Under the pieces are notes generated by a model. The model saw only the letters and a list, made by a program, of their open reading frames with translations, was not told the origin of the DNA and ran no database searches. 64,000 nt of DNA from Kitasatospora gansuensis (GTDB lineage Bacteria; Actinomycetota; Actinomycetes; Streptomycetales; Streptomycetaceae): assembly GCF_014203705.1 (NCBI RefSeq), contig NZ_JACHJR010000001.1, positions 5,704,001-5,768,000 of the forward strand, read 5' to 3'. A program made the translations under genes and the position numbers. Positions 34,199-44,361 of the stretch are shown piece by piece; position 1 is the stretch's first letter; each line of letters begins with the position of its first letter.

Positions 34199-35809
34199 AT
34201 GAGTCAGCCCCTAACCAAGACCGCCAAGGCGGCCGTGCCGCCGCAGCGCAGCGCACCGCCCACCGGTCTCGCACGGTTCCAGGGTCACCCCTGGCTGACC
34301 CTGCTCACGGTGGCGGTCGGCGTGATGATGGTGGCGCTGGACGGCACCGTGGTGGCGATCGCCAACCCGGTGATCCAGTCCGATCTGGGCGCCTCGCCCG
34401 CCGACATCCAGTGGGTCACCAGCGGCTACCTGCTGGCGCTCGCGGTCTTCCTGATCACGGCCGGCAAGATCGGCGACCGGTTCGGCCACAAGTCCACCTT
34501 CCTGGTCGGCGCGGCCGGCTTCGCGGCCACCTCCGCCGCGATCGGCTTCGCGGGCAACATCCAGCTGGTGATCGCCTGTCGCGTGCTCCAGGGCCTGTTC
34601 GGCGCGCTGCTCCAGCCCGCCGCGCTCGGCCTGCTGCGCGGCGCCTTCCCGGCCGAGAAGCTGAACATGGCGATCGGCATCTGGGCCGGCGTGATCGGCG
34701 CCTCCACCGCGGCCGGTCCGATCGTCGGCGGTCTGCTGGTCGAGCACGTCAGCTGGCAGTCGGTCTTCTTCATCAACATCCCGGTCGGCATCGCCGCCGT
34801 GGCGCTCGGCCTGTGGATCCTGCGCGACGTCCGGGTCGAGAACGCCGCCAAGTCCTTCGACGTCCCCGGCATCGCGCTGCTCTCGGTGGCGATGTTCGCG
34901 CTGGTCTGGGGCATCATCAAGGCCCCGACCTGGGGCTGGAGCGACAGCAGCACGCTGCTCTTCCTCGGCGGCGCGGTGCTCGCCCTGGTGCTGTTCGCGT
35001 TCTGGCAGACCAAGGCCAAGGAGCCGCTGATCCCGCTCAGCCTGTTCCGCTCGGTGCCGCTCTCGGCGGGTGCCCTGCTGATGGTGCTGATGGCGTTCGC
35101 GTTCTTCGGCGCGATCTTCTTCGTGACCTTCTACCTGCAGAACGTCCACGCCATGACGCCCGTTCAGGCGGGCGTCCACCTGCTGCCGATGACCGGCATG
35201 ATGATCGTCGGCGCCCCGGCGGCCGGCGCCGCGATCGGCAAGGTCGGCCCGCGGATCCCGATCGTGGTCGGCATGGTGCTCACCACCGTGGCGATGTACG
35301 GGATGTCCACGCTGACCTCGGACTCCGGCACCGGCGTGATGTCGCTCTGGTTCGTCCTGATGGGCCTGGGCATCAGCCCGGTCATGGTCGGCGCCACCGA
35401 GGTCATCGTCGGCAACGCCCCGCTGGAGCTCTCCGGCGTCGCGGGCGGCCTCCAGCAGGCGGCGATGCAGGTCGGCGGCTCGCTCGGCACCGCCGTCCTC
35501 GGCGCGGTGATGGCCGCCAAGGTCACCGACGTGCTGCCCGGCAACTGGGCCGCCGCCGGCCTCCCGCCGGTCGACCCGGCCCAGCAGGCCGGTCTCGACC
35601 AGGCCGCCCAGCTCGGCATCGCCCCGCCCGCCCCGGCCGGCACCCCCGAGCAGGTGGTCCAGGGCATGGCCACCGCCGTCCACGAGTCCTTCGTCAGCGG
35701 CATGTCGCTGGCCTTCGCGGTCGCCGCCGCCGTCGCCTTCGCGGCGGCCCTGCTCGGCCTGCTCACCAAGCGGGGCGCGACGGACGCCGGTCCGGCCGTG
35801 CACATCTGA
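34199..35809 (+). CDS. DHA2-family (EmrB/QacA) MFS drug exporter
   Basis: 536 residues, about 14 membrane helices. Motif C-like VALDGTVVAIANP in helix 1 and motif A GDRFGHK between helices 2 and 3 mark a proton-driven multidrug efflux pump. ATG 34199 has GGAGGG 8 nt upstream. Probably controlled by the divergent TetR. Confidence 0.93.
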   Translation: MSQPLTKTAKAAVPPQRSAPPTGLARFQGHPWLTLLTVAVGVMMVALDGTVVAIANPVIQSDLGASPADIQWVTSGYLLALAVFLITAGKIGDRFGHKSTFLVGAAGFAATSAAIGFAGNIQLVIACRVLQGLFGALLQPAALGLLRGAFPAEKLNMAIGIWAGVIGASTAAGPIVGGLLVEHVSWQSVFFINIPVGIAAVALGLWILRDVRVENAAKSFDVPGIALLSVAMFALVWGIIKAPTWGWSDSSTLLFLGGAVLALVLFAFWQTKAKEPLIPLSLFRSVPLSAGALLMVLMAFAFFGAIFFVTFYLQNVHAMTPVQAGVHLLPMTGMMIVGAPAAGAAIGKVGPRIPIVVGMVLTTVAMYGMSTLTSDSGTGVMSLWFVLMGLGISPVMVGATEVIVGNAPLELSGVAGGLQQAAMQVGGSLGTAVLGAVMAAKVTDVLPGNWAAAGLPPVDPAQQAGLDQAAQLGIAPPAPAGTPEQVVQGMATAVHESFVSGMSLAFAVAAAVAFAAALLGLLTKRGATDAGPAVHI

Positions 35810-35836
35810 GCAAGTGTCACCCCGGTGGGGCGCCGT

Positions 35837-37144
35837 TCATCCGAGCGGTGCCCCACCGGCACGTCCGGCGGCGAACCGGTCCGCCGTCAGCTCGACCACC
35901 GGCGCCGGGTAGTCGGGCCGCTCGGCCAGCAGCCAGGGCCGGTGCACGGCGCCGCCCGGTACGTGCGCGAGCTCCGGGACCCAGCGGCGGACGTACGCGC
36001 CCTCCGGGTCGAAGCGCTTGGCCTGGGTGAGCGGGTTGAGGATCCGGTTGGGGCGGGTGTCGGTGCCGGTGCCCGCCACCCACTGCCAGTTGAGCTGGTT
36101 GTTGGCCACGTCGCCGTCGACCAGCAGGGAGAGGAAGTGCGCGGCCCCCTCCCGCCAGTCGTGGTGGAGCGTCTTGGCCAGGAAGCTGGCGGTGAGCAGC
36201 CGGGCCCGGTTGTGCATCCAGCCCTGCGCGGCCAGCTGCCGCATCCCGGCGTCCACGATCGGATAGCCCGTCAACCCGGCCCGCCAGGCGGTGAGTTCGT
36301 CCTCGTCCCGGTGCCAGCGGTCGCCGCGCGGGCGGTAGTCCTCCCGCGCGACCGAGGGCCGGGCGGCCAGCACCTGGTGGTGGAAGTCCCGCCAGACCAA
36401 CTGCCGGACGAAGTCCTCATCCTCGGTCCTGGTGGCCAGTTCGGTGGCCGAGAGGCAGCCGAAGTGCAGGTAGGGGGAGAGATGTGACGTGCCGTCGGCC
36501 GCGAGCACGTCCCGGGAGCCCGGGGTCCAGCGCTTCCAGCGGGCCCGCCCGGCGCGCTCGCCGCCGGGCGGCAGCTCGGGGGAGTCGGGGCGTACGAGCG
36601 GGACGGGCAGGCTGTCGACGCCGTCCGGCACCGGCACCCGCCGGGGCGCCGCCAGCGGCTTCCGTCGTGGGGCGGCCTGCCAGGCCCGCAGGTAGGGCGT
36701 GAAGACCGCGTAGTGGTCCTTGCCCGCCGGGGTCACGGCGCCCGGCGCCAGGGCGGTCAGCACCGCCTCGTGCACCACCAGCCGGCCCCCGAACTCCGCC
36801 CGCAGGCGGCCCTCCCGCCGCTGGGCGAAGGCGCTCACCCCGGCCGCGACGTGCACCGACCCGGCGCCGGTCTCCGCCGCCACCCGGGCGGTCTCGGCGA
36901 CCACGTCACCGCGCCGCAGCACCAGGTACCCGCCGCGTGCGCGCAGCCCGGCGTCCAGGTCGCGCAGGCAGTCGGCGAGGAAGGCGGCTCGGTTGGGCAC
37001 CGCGAAGCCGGTGGCGGCCACCCCGTCGTCGAGCACGAACAGCGGCACCACCTCGGAGGCGGAGGCGGCGGCGAGCGCGGCGTGCAGCACGGGGTTGTCG
37101 TGCAGCCGGAGGTCCTGGGTGAAGAGCGCGATGGCGACGGGCAC
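35837..37144 (-). CDS. Deoxyribodipyrimidine photolyase (class I)
   Basis: About 435 residues. N-terminal alpha/beta antenna domain (FTQDLRLHDNPVL) and C-terminal FAD-binding helical domain with GYPIVDAGMRQL, WMHNRARLL, NNQLNWQW and DTRPNRILNP. Uses blue light to split cyclobutane pyrimidine dimers. The GTG at 37144 is the likely start because homology begins immediately; no strong ribosome binding site is seen. Confidence 0.9.
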   Translation of the reverse strand: MPVAIALFTQDLRLHDNPVLHAALAAASASEVVPLFVLDDGVAATGFAVPNRAAFLADCLRDLDAGLRARGGYLVLRRGDVVAETARVAAETGAGSVHVAAGVSAFAQRREGRLRAEFGGRLVVHEAVLTALAPGAVTPAGKDHYAVFTPYLRAWQAAPRRKPLAAPRRVPVPDGVDSLPVPLVRPDSPELPPGGERAGRARWKRWTPGSRDVLAADGTSHLSPYLHFGCLSATELATRTEDEDFVRQLVWRDFHHQVLAARPSVAREDYRPRGDRWHRDEDELTAWRAGLTGYPIVDAGMRQLAAQGWMHNRARLLTASFLAKTLHHDWREGAAHFLSLLVDGDVANNQLNWQWVAGTGTDTRPNRILNPLTQAKRFDPEGAYVRRWVPELAHVPGGAVHRPWLLAERPDYPAPVVELTADRFAAGRAGGAPLG

Positions 37145-37201
37145 CCGCCATGGTCCCGCCCTCCCCGCCCGGCCGGCGGCCGACGCGCCGTCCGGGAAAG
37201 G

Positions 37202-37236
37202 CCGAAGGGCCGCCCTCGACGAGGACGGCCCTTCGG
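37202..37236 (-). terminator. Terminator after aceE
   Basis: CCGAAGGGCCG (37202-37212) pairs perfectly with 37226-37236, with a small inner stem, 12 bp beyond the aceE stop. Confidence 0.75.
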
Positions 37237-37247
37237 TCAACCGGTGA

Positions 37248-39998
37248 TCAGGCGTCGCCGCCCGCCGCACCCGGGTCGGCGGCGGCCACGTCCAGCAGCT
37301 GGTAGCGGTCGATCGCCTCCTTGAGCGCGGAGCGGTCGATCTTGCCCTGCTTGGCCAGCTCGGTCAGCACGGCCAGCACGATCGACTGCACGTCGATGTG
37401 GAAGAACCGGCGCGCCGCACCACGGGTGTCGGCGAAGCCGAACCCGTCGGCGCCGAGCGACTGGTACTGGCCCGGCACCCAGCGGGAGATCTGGTCCGGC
37501 ACCGCACGCATCCAGTCGGAGACCGCGACGAACGGACCCTCCGAGCCGGACAGCTTGGTGGTGACGTACGGGACCCGCTGCGGCTCCTCCGGGTGGAGCA
37601 GGTTGAACTCCTCGGCCTCCACCGCGTCGCGGCGCAGCTCGTTCCAGGAGGTCGCGGACCAGACGTCGGCCTTGACGTTCCACTGCTCGGCCAGGATCTG
37701 CTGGGCCTGCAGGGCCCACGGCACCGCCACACCCGAGGCGAGGATCTGCGCCGGGATCGTGCCCGCCGTGCCGGGGGCGTACTTGTGGATGCCCTTGAGG
37801 ATGCCCTCGACGTCCACGTTCTCCGGCTCGGCCGGCATCTTGATCGGCTCGTTGTAGACCGTCATGTAGTAGAAGACGTCCTCGCCGTGCGGGAACTCCG
37901 CTGACGAGCCGTACATCCGCCGGATGCCGTCCTGCATGATGTGCGCGATCTCGAAGCCGTACGCCGGGTCGTACGCGACGACGCCGGGGTTGGTCGAGGC
38001 GAGCAGCTGCGAGTGGCCGTCCGCGTGCTGCAGACCCTCACCGGTCAGCGTGGTGCGGCCCGCCGTGGCGCCGATCACGAAACCGCGGGCCAGCTGGTCG
38101 GCCATCTGCCAGAACTGGTCACCCGTGCGCTGGAACCCGAACATCGAGTAGAAGACGTAGACCGGGATCAGCGGCTCGCCGTGCGTCGCGTAGGACGAAC
38201 CGGCGGCGATCAGCGAGGCGGTGCAACCGGCCTCGGAGATGCCGTCGTGCAGCATCTGGCCGGTCTTGGACTCCTTGTACGCCAGCAGCAGCTCGCGGTC
38301 GACCGACTCGTAGGTCTGGCCGAGCGGGTTGTAGATCTTGGCGGACGGGAAGAGCGAGTCCATGCCGAAGGTGCGGTACTCGTCGGGGGCGATCGGCACG
38401 AAGCGGTTGCCGATGCCCTTGTCCCGCATCAGGTCCTTCAGGACGCGGACGAAGGCCATCGTGGTCGCGATGGTCTGGTTGCCCGAGCCCTTCTTGACCG
38501 CCTTGTAGGCGTCGTCGCCCGGCAGCTCCAGCTTGCGCGGGCGCACCTTGCGGGTCGGCATGTAGCCGCCCAGCTCGCTGCGCCGGTCGTGCATGTACTG
38601 GATCTCTTCGGAGTCCTTGCCCGGGTGGTAGTAGGGCGGGTAGCCCTCGTCGAGCTGCTTGTCCGTGATCGGCAGGTGCAGCCGGTCGCGGAAGCGCTTG
38701 AGGTCCTCGGTGGTGAGCTTCTTCATCTGGTGGGTCGCGTTGCGGCCCTCGAAGTTCGGACCGAGGGTCCAGCCCTTGACGGTCTGGGCCAGGATCACGG
38801 TCGGCTGGCCCTTGTGCTCGCGGGCCGCCTTGTACGCCGCGTAGACCTTGGCGTGGTCGTGACCGCCGCGGCCCAGGTGCTGGATCTGCTGGTCGGTCAT
38901 GCTCTCGACCATCTTGCGCAGCCGCAGGTCACCGCCGAAGAAGTTCTCGCGGATGTACGCGCCGGTCTCGGTCGCGTAGGTCTGGAACTGGCCGTCCACC
39001 GTGGTGTTCAGCTTGTTCACCAGCACGCCGTCGCGGTCCTGGGCCAGCAGCGGGTCCCAGCTGCGGTCCCAGACCAGCTTGATGACGTTCCAGCCGGCGC
39101 CGCGGAACTGCGACTCCAGCTCCTGGATGATCTTGCCGTTGCCGCGGACCGGGCCGTCGAGGCGCTGCAGGTTGCAGTTCACCACGAAGGTCAGGTTGTC
39201 CAGGCCCTCACGGGCGGCCAGCGAGAGCTGACCGAGCGACTCGGGCTCGTCCATCTCGCCGTCGCCGAGGAAGGCGTAGACGTGCGAGGACGAGGTGTCC
39301 TTGATGCCCCGGTGCTCCAGGTAGCGGTTCATCCGGGCCTGGTAGATCGCACCGAGCGGGCCGAGGCCCATCGAGACGGTGGGGAACTCCCAGAAGTCCG
39401 GCATCAGCCGCGGGTGCGGGTAGCTGGAGAGGCCGTACGGCGCCTTGGACTTCTCCTGGCGGAACGCGTCGAGCTGGGTCTCGCTCAGTCGGTCCAGCAG
39501 GAAGGCACGGGCGTAGATGCCGGGGGAGGCGTGACCCTGGAAGAAGATCTGGTCACCGGACTCGCCCTCGGCGTCCTTGCCGCGGAAGAAGTAGTTGAAG
39601 CCCACGTCGTAGAGCGACGCGGAGGAGGCGAAGGTGGCGATGTGGCCACCGACTCCGATGCCCGGGCGCTGGGCCCGGGAGACCATCACGGCCGCGTTCC
39701 AGCGGGTCGCGTTCAGGACCTTGCGCTCGATCTCCTCGTTACCGGGGAAGAACGGCTCGTCCTTGGTGGCGATCGTGTTGACGTAGTCCGTGCTGCGCAT
39801 CTCGGGCACGGCGACACGCTTCTCGCGGGCGCGCTCGATCAGACGGAGCATCAGGTAGCGGGCGCGCTCGCGGCCCCGCTCGTCGATGGCCGCATCAAGC
39901 GACTCGAGCCATTCCGCGGTCTCCTCGGGATCGAAGTCCGGGACCTGACTCGGAAGGCCGCCAATGATGATCGGGTTGCGATCTGCTCCGGAAGCCAC
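37248..39998 (-). CDS. aceE: Pyruvate dehydrogenase E1 component, homodimeric type
   Basis: 916 residues, the usual length for single-chain E1. GDGEMDEPES followed by NLTFVVNCNLQ is the thiamin-diphosphate motif. It decarboxylates pyruvate and acetylates the lipoyl domain of E2 in the pyruvate dehydrogenase complex. No E2 or E3 genes are adjacent, as is usual in Streptomyces. ATG 39998. Confidence 0.96.
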   Translation of the reverse strand: MASGADRNPIIIGGLPSQVPDFDPEETAEWLESLDAAIDERGRERARYLMLRLIERAREKRVAVPEMRSTDYVNTIATKDEPFFPGNEEIERKVLNATRWNAAVMVSRAQRPGIGVGGHIATFASSASLYDVGFNYFFRGKDAEGESGDQIFFQGHASPGIYARAFLLDRLSETQLDAFRQEKSKAPYGLSSYPHPRLMPDFWEFPTVSMGLGPLGAIYQARMNRYLEHRGIKDTSSSHVYAFLGDGEMDEPESLGQLSLAAREGLDNLTFVVNCNLQRLDGPVRGNGKIIQELESQFRGAGWNVIKLVWDRSWDPLLAQDRDGVLVNKLNTTVDGQFQTYATETGAYIRENFFGGDLRLRKMVESMTDQQIQHLGRGGHDHAKVYAAYKAAREHKGQPTVILAQTVKGWTLGPNFEGRNATHQMKKLTTEDLKRFRDRLHLPITDKQLDEGYPPYYHPGKDSEEIQYMHDRRSELGGYMPTRKVRPRKLELPGDDAYKAVKKGSGNQTIATTMAFVRVLKDLMRDKGIGNRFVPIAPDEYRTFGMDSLFPSAKIYNPLGQTYESVDRELLLAYKESKTGQMLHDGISEAGCTASLIAAGSSYATHGEPLIPVYVFYSMFGFQRTGDQFWQMADQLARGFVIGATAGRTTLTGEGLQHADGHSQLLASTNPGVVAYDPAYGFEIAHIMQDGIRRMYGSSAEFPHGEDVFYYMTVYNEPIKMPAEPENVDVEGILKGIHKYAPGTAGTIPAQILASGVAVPWALQAQQILAEQWNVKADVWSATSWNELRRDAVEAEEFNLLHPEEPQRVPYVTTKLSGSEGPFVAVSDWMRAVPDQISRWVPGQYQSLGADGFGFADTRGAARRFFHIDVQSIVLAVLTELAKQGKIDRSALKEAIDRYQLLDVAAADPGAAGGDA

Positions 39999-40526
39999 GC
40001 TGTTCCTTCACTGTCGGTCGAAACTGAGGTGTGTCGCGCCGCCTCCATCGTGTACCGCAACTCGGAGATCCGTCATATCTACCGATGGGTAACCGTTCCG
40101 CCTGGTGAGCGGTCCGATCGGATGGTGCGCTGGGCGTCGTTGCCCGTCACGCGCCATCGGGTGGTACGAAGAGGTGGACCGACCTTGGACCTGAAATCTC
40201 TTCCAGGCTTCCCGGGGGTCCGATGGCGGACTTCCGGGACGAGGGCCAACAGGAGACTTTACGCCCGCACGGGTGTGTAGCCCGAATGCCGTTCGCATCT
40301 CGGTCATTCTCTCGGGTCACCCCTGTTGCAACCGGCAGCATCAGGGGTCCGTACAGAAAAGGGCAAATCGGTGTGATTCCTGACACGCCAGCCGGGCGTG
40401 TCCCCGCCCGAGACGTCAACCTTTGGGTGGGATCGAGGTGCGGGTACTTGCGCGAACCGCCGGTCCCGTGTGGACTACGGCCAAGCCTCGGCAAGGATGT
40501 CGAGCCGAATACTGGAGGTTATTCCC
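39999..40526. other. 528-bp divergent intergenic region
   Basis: Separates aceE (minus) from the DUF3052 gene (plus) and must hold both promoters. A moderately AT-rich patch lies at about 40040-40100. No convincing small gene or RNA was seen; no -35/-10 pair is strong enough to call. Confidence 0.4.
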
Positions 40527-40964
40527 GTGAGCGCGACCGCGGACCCCGCGGACAAGTCCAACCCGGCGCACCGTCTCGGCTTCGAGCCGGGCCAGATCGT
40601 CCAGGAGCTCGGGTACGACGAAGACACTGACCAGGATCTCCGCGAGGGAATCGAGGAGATCACCGGTACTGAACTCGTCGACGAGGACTACGACGACGTC
40701 GCCGACGCCGTCCTGCTGTGGCACCGCGAGGAGGACGGGGATCTGACCGATGCCCTCGTCGACGCCCTGGAGTACCTCGCAGAGGGCGGCCTGGTCTGGC
40801 TGCTGACGCCCAAGACCGGCCGGGACGGGCACGTGGAGGCGCACGAGATCGCCGACGCCGCCAAGACCGCCGGCCTCTCCCAGACCAGCTCGGTGGCCCT
40901 CGCCAAGGACTGGGCGGGCACCCGTCTGGCCACCCCGAAGTCGGCGAAGACCGGCAAGCGCTGA
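40527..40964 (+). CDS. DUF3052 family protein
   Basis: 145 residues, acidic. GTG 40527 has GGAGGT 7 nt upstream. Opening NPAHRLGFEPGQIVQELGYD and the following acidic D/E-rich helix region match the actinobacterial DUF3052 family, here quoted only as the segment GFEPGQIVQELGYD. Conserved next to aceE in streptomycetes. Function unknown. Confidence 0.85.
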   Translation: MSATADPADKSNPAHRLGFEPGQIVQELGYDEDTDQDLREGIEEITGTELVDEDYDDVADAVLLWHREEDGDLTDALVDALEYLAEGGLVWLLTPKTGRDGHVEAHEIADAAKTAGLSQTSSVALAKDWAGTRLATPKSAKTGKR

Positions 40965-40980
40965 CCCTCGGAACATCTCG

Positions 40981-41020
40981 GAACGGGCCCCGCTGGAGTT
41001 TTCTCCAGCGGGGCCCGTTC
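40981..41020 (+). terminator. 18-bp perfect hairpin with TTTT loop
   Basis: GAACGGGCCCCGCTGGAG (40981-40998) pairs perfectly with 41003-41020, followed by GTTT, 16 bp after the DUF3052 stop. Confidence 0.85.
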
Positions 41021-41183
41021 GTTTCCGCGGGTGGCCTGTAGGTGCCGCCGGTGACCTTGTTCACCCAGGGCGAAATCGGGGACGGATCGGGCAACTGCCC
41101 TCACCCGTTCGGCGGAACGCCCCCGATCGGATGCGAGGATGCCTGAGGCACCCGACCACAGGCACCGACGCAGGAGGACCAGC

Positions 41184-41642
41184 ATGGCGATCGAGGTAGG
41201 CACCGAGGCTCCCGACTTCGAGCTGAAGAACCAGCACGGCGAGCTGGTCAAGCTCTCCGACTTCCGGGGTGAGAAGAACGTCGTCCTGGTCTTCTACCCG
41301 TTCGCGTTCACCGGTGTCTGCACCGGCGAGGTCTGCGCGATCCAGAAGGAGCTGCCGCGCCTGCAGAACGACTCGGTGCAGGTGCTCGCGGTCTCCAACG
41401 ACTCGCCGTTCACCCTCCGGGTCTTCGCCGACCAGGAGGGCCTGGACTACCCGCTGCTCTCGGACTTCTGGCCGCACGGCGAGGTCTCGAAGGCGTACGG
41501 CGTGTTCGAGGAGGAGAAGGGCTGCGCGGTGCGCGGCACCTTCGTGATCGACAAGGCCGGCGTGGTCCGCTGGTCGATCGTCAACGGCCTCCCGGACGCC
41601 CGGGACGAGCAGGCCTACCTGGCCGCCGTCGACGCGCTCTGA
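41184..41642 (+). CDS. Peroxiredoxin (AhpE/thioredoxin-fold)
   Basis: 152 residues. FTGVCTGEVC gives the peroxidatic Cys46 with Thr at 43 and a second cysteine five residues on; the conserved Arg lies in CAVRGTFVID. Reduces hydroperoxides in the cytosol. ATG 41184 has AGGAGG upstream. Confidence 0.92.
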   Translation: MAIEVGTEAPDFELKNQHGELVKLSDFRGEKNVVLVFYPFAFTGVCTGEVCAIQKELPRLQNDSVQVLAVSNDSPFTLRVFADQEGLDYPLLSDFWPHGEVSKAYGVFEEEKGCAVRGTFVIDKAGVVRWSIVNGLPDARDEQAYLAAVDAL

Positions 41643-41653
41643 GTCACCCCTGA

Positions 41654-41684
41654 GAGACCCTCCGGCGGTCCGCCGGAGGGTCTC
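41654..41684 (+). terminator. 14-bp hairpin after the peroxiredoxin gene
   Basis: GAGACCCTCCGGCG (41654-41667) pairs perfectly with 41671-41684 around a 3-nt loop. Confidence 0.75.
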
Positions 41685-41807
41685 CGCGCGCGCTGGTGGA
41701 CATTCGTACGGTCGGCCGGGCCGGGTCACTGCCCACGGTGGGGAACCCGGCACTACGATCGGGCCGTTGGGCAGAGTGAAACACCATCAGCGCTTTTGGA
41801 GGACCAA

Positions 41808-42383
41808 GTGGGTGTCAGCCTCAGCAAGGGCGGCAACGTCTCGCTCACCAAGGAGGCCCCGGGCCTGACCGCGGTCATCGTCGGCCTCGGGTGGGACGTC
41901 CGGACCACCACCGGCTCGGACTTCGACCTGGATGCCAGCGCGCTGCTCCTGAACGCCGAGGGCAGGGTCGGTTCGGACGGCAACTTCGTCTTCTTCAACA
42001 ACCTGAAGAGCGCGGACGGCTCGGTCGAGCACACCGGTGACAACACCACCGGTGAGGGCGAGGGCGACGACGAGCAGATCAAGGTCAACCTGGCCGCCGT
42101 GCCGGCCGACGTGCTGCGGATCAACTTCCCGGTGTCGATCTACGACGCCGAGAACCGCCAGCAGAACTTCGGCCAGGTCCGCAACGCGTTCATCCGGGTG
42201 GTGAACCAGGCGGGCGGCGCCGAGATCGCGCGCTACGACCTCTCCGAGGACGCCTCGACCGAGACCGCGATGGTCTTCGGCGAGCTGTACCGCAACGGCG
42301 AGGAGTGGAAGTTCCGGGCCGTCGGCCAGGGTTACGCCTCCGGCCTGCGCGGCATCGCCCAGGACTTCGGGGTCAATGTCTGA
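41808..42383 (+). CDS. TerD-family protein, copy 1
   Basis: 191 residues from GTG 41808, GGAGGA 5 nt upstream. The beta-sandwich TerD fold shows DFDLDASALLL, DNTTGEGEGDDE (calcium-binding acidic loop), YDLSEDASTETAM and WKFRAVGQGY. TerD proteins bind Ca2+ and act in tellurite and general envelope stress responses. About 75% similar by eye to the next gene. Confidence 0.93.
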   Translation: MGVSLSKGGNVSLTKEAPGLTAVIVGLGWDVRTTTGSDFDLDASALLLNAEGRVGSDGNFVFFNNLKSADGSVEHTGDNTTGEGEGDDEQIKVNLAAVPADVLRINFPVSIYDAENRQQNFGQVRNAFIRVVNQAGGAEIARYDLSEDASTETAMVFGELYRNGEEWKFRAVGQGYASGLRGIAQDFGVNV

Positions 42384-42643
42384 CCTCTGGTCAGGGTGAA
42401 TAGGCTTGGGGCCGGGGTCGGCCGGAGCGTTCGCGCTTCGATCGGCCCCGGCCTTCGCCGTTCTTCGGCGTGGGTCGAGTTCAGGAAGTTCAGCGGGCCG
42501 GTAAGGGCCCGGAGAGCGTCGCGGGGGCGTACACCTGGGAGGTCGATCGCCCGGGGAGGGCGACCCGCGGCACCGTACGGCACACGTGACCGGGTGCGGT
42601 ACGGACGGGAGCCCCGGCGACGGGGGGAGCTGGAGGAAGCATC

Positions 42644-43219
42644 ATGAGTGTCACGCTCGCCAAGGGCGGCAACGTCTCGCTGACCAAGGCCGCGCCGAAT
42701 CTGACGCAGGTGCAGATCGGTCTGGGCTGGGACGCCCGTTCCACCACGGGCGCCGCCTTCGACCTGGACGCCAGCGCGCTGCTGTGCAGTGGCGGCCGGG
42801 TGCCGGACGACAACCACTTCGTCTTCTACAACAACCTGCGCAGCCCGGAGGGTTCGGTCGAGCACCAGGGCGACAACCTGACCGGTGACGGCGACGGTGA
42901 CGACGAGACCGTGGTGGTCAACCTCGAACTGGTGCCCGCCACCATCGACAAGGTGGTCTTCGCGGTCTCGATCTACGACGCCGAGACCCGGCTGCAGAAC
43001 TTCGGCCAGGTCAGCAACGCGTACATCCGGGTGGTGAACCTGGCGGACGGTCAGGAGATCGCCCGCTACGACCTCTCCGAGGACGCGTCCACCGAGACTG
43101 CGATGATCTTCGGTGAGCTCTACCGCTACCAGGGCGAGTGGAAGTTCCGCGCGGTCGGCCAGGGCTACGCCTCCGGCCTGCGCGGCATCGCCCTGGACTT
43201 CGGCGTCAACGTCCAGTAG
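42644..43219 (+). CDS. TerD-family protein, copy 2
   Basis: 191 residues from ATG 42644 (GGAGG upstream). Same acidic Ca2+ loop (DNLTGDGDGDDE) and terminal WKFRAVGQGY block as copy 1. The 260-bp gap before it holds an imperfect GGCCGGGG...CCCCGGCC hairpin near 42410-42455 that probably terminates copy 1. Confidence 0.93.
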   Translation: MSVTLAKGGNVSLTKAAPNLTQVQIGLGWDARSTTGAAFDLDASALLCSGGRVPDDNHFVFYNNLRSPEGSVEHQGDNLTGDGDGDDETVVVNLELVPATIDKVVFAVSIYDAETRLQNFGQVSNAYIRVVNLADGQEIARYDLSEDASTETAMIFGELYRYQGEWKFRAVGQGYASGLRGIALDFGVNVQ

Positions 43220-43266
43220 CCCCCCGCCCCTCCTGCCCCCTGTCACCTGAAAGGTAAACAACTCCC

Positions 43267-44343
43267 GTGGTCCTCCGTACATTCGGCTGGTCGTTCGGCA
43301 TCACCGCCGCCGGCCTGATCGCCGCCGGCCTGCTCTGGGGGTGGGAGGGCTTCGGCATCGTGCTGATCCTCTCGATCCTGGAGATCTCGCTCTCCTTCGA
43401 CAACGCGGTGGTCAACGCCACCGTGTTGAAGCGGATGAACCCGTACTGGCAGAAGATCTTCCTGACCGTCGGCGTGCTGATCGCCGTCTTCGGCATGCGG
43501 CTGATCTTCCCGCTGCTGGTGGTCGGCCTGACGGCGCACCTGAACCCCGCGACCGTGATCGACCTGGCGCTCAACGAGGGCAAGGAGTACGCCGGGCACA
43601 CCTACGGCGATTACCTCGAGCTCGCCAACCCGGCGATCGCGGCCTTCGGTGGCATCTTCCTGCTGATGATCTTCCTGGACTTCATCCTGGAGGAGAAGGA
43701 CTTCAACTGGCTCTCCTGGCTGGAGCGTCCGCTGGAGAAGGTCGGCAAGCTGGACGCCTTCTCCTCGGTGATCGCCCTGGTGACCATCGCCGTGGCGGCC
43801 AACGTGTTCGCCGGTGACAACGCCGAGACGGTGCTGCTGGCCGGTCTGCTCGGCCTGGCCACCTACCTCGCGGTGAACGGCCTCTCCAGCGTCTTCGAGC
43901 ACCGCCTCGAGGAGGACGCCGAAGCCGAGGAGGAGGCCGAGAAGTCGGGCAAGACCCTGATCCAGGTCGGCGGCCGGGCGGCCTTCTTCCTGTTCCTCTA
44001 CCTCGAAGTCCTGGACGCCTCGTTCTCCTTCGACGGTGTGGTCGGCGCGTTCGCGATCACCCAGAACATCTTCATGATCATGCTCGGCCTGGGCATCGGC
44101 GCGATGTACATCCGCTCGCTGACGGTCTACCTGGTCCGCAAGGGCACCCTGGACGACTACGTCTACCTCGAGCACGGCGCGCACTACGCGATCGGCGTGC
44201 TGGCGGTGATCCTGCTGGTCGGGATCAAGCACCACGTGCCGGAACTGGTCACCGGTCTGGTGGGCGTCGGCTTCATCGCCGCCGCCTTCGCCTCCTCGGT
44301 GCTGCGCAACAAGCGTGAGCAGGCCCTGGAGGGCGGCAGCTGA
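43267..44343 (+). CDS. TerC-like/DUF475 integral membrane protein
   Basis: 358 residues from GTG 43267. About nine membrane helices; repeated acidic intramembrane motifs SLSFDNAVVNA and ASFSFDGVVGA are hallmarks of the TerC/DUF475 family, which forms membrane complexes with TerD proteins and may transport metal ions. Lies 47 bp after TerD copy 2, likely one transcript. Confidence 0.9.
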   Translation: MVLRTFGWSFGITAAGLIAAGLLWGWEGFGIVLILSILEISLSFDNAVVNATVLKRMNPYWQKIFLTVGVLIAVFGMRLIFPLLVVGLTAHLNPATVIDLALNEGKEYAGHTYGDYLELANPAIAAFGGIFLLMIFLDFILEEKDFNWLSWLERPLEKVGKLDAFSSVIALVTIAVAANVFAGDNAETVLLAGLLGLATYLAVNGLSSVFEHRLEEDAEAEEEAEKSGKTLIQVGGRAAFFLFLYLEVLDASFSFDGVVGAFAITQNIFMIMLGLGIGAMYIRSLTVYLVRKGTLDDYVYLEHGAHYAIGVLAVILLVGIKHHVPELVTGLVGVGFIAAAFASSVLRNKREQALEGGS

Positions 44344-44361
44344 CCTCGGGTCAGGAACGCG

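Noticed and set aside
34211..35803. 530-codon minus-strand open frame
   Set aside because: Antisense to the MFS exporter, low-complexity His/Arg/Asp composition, no homology pattern.
37941..40280. 779-codon plus-strand open frame
   Set aside because: Antisense to aceE; composition Val/Gly/Arg-rich and no start context.
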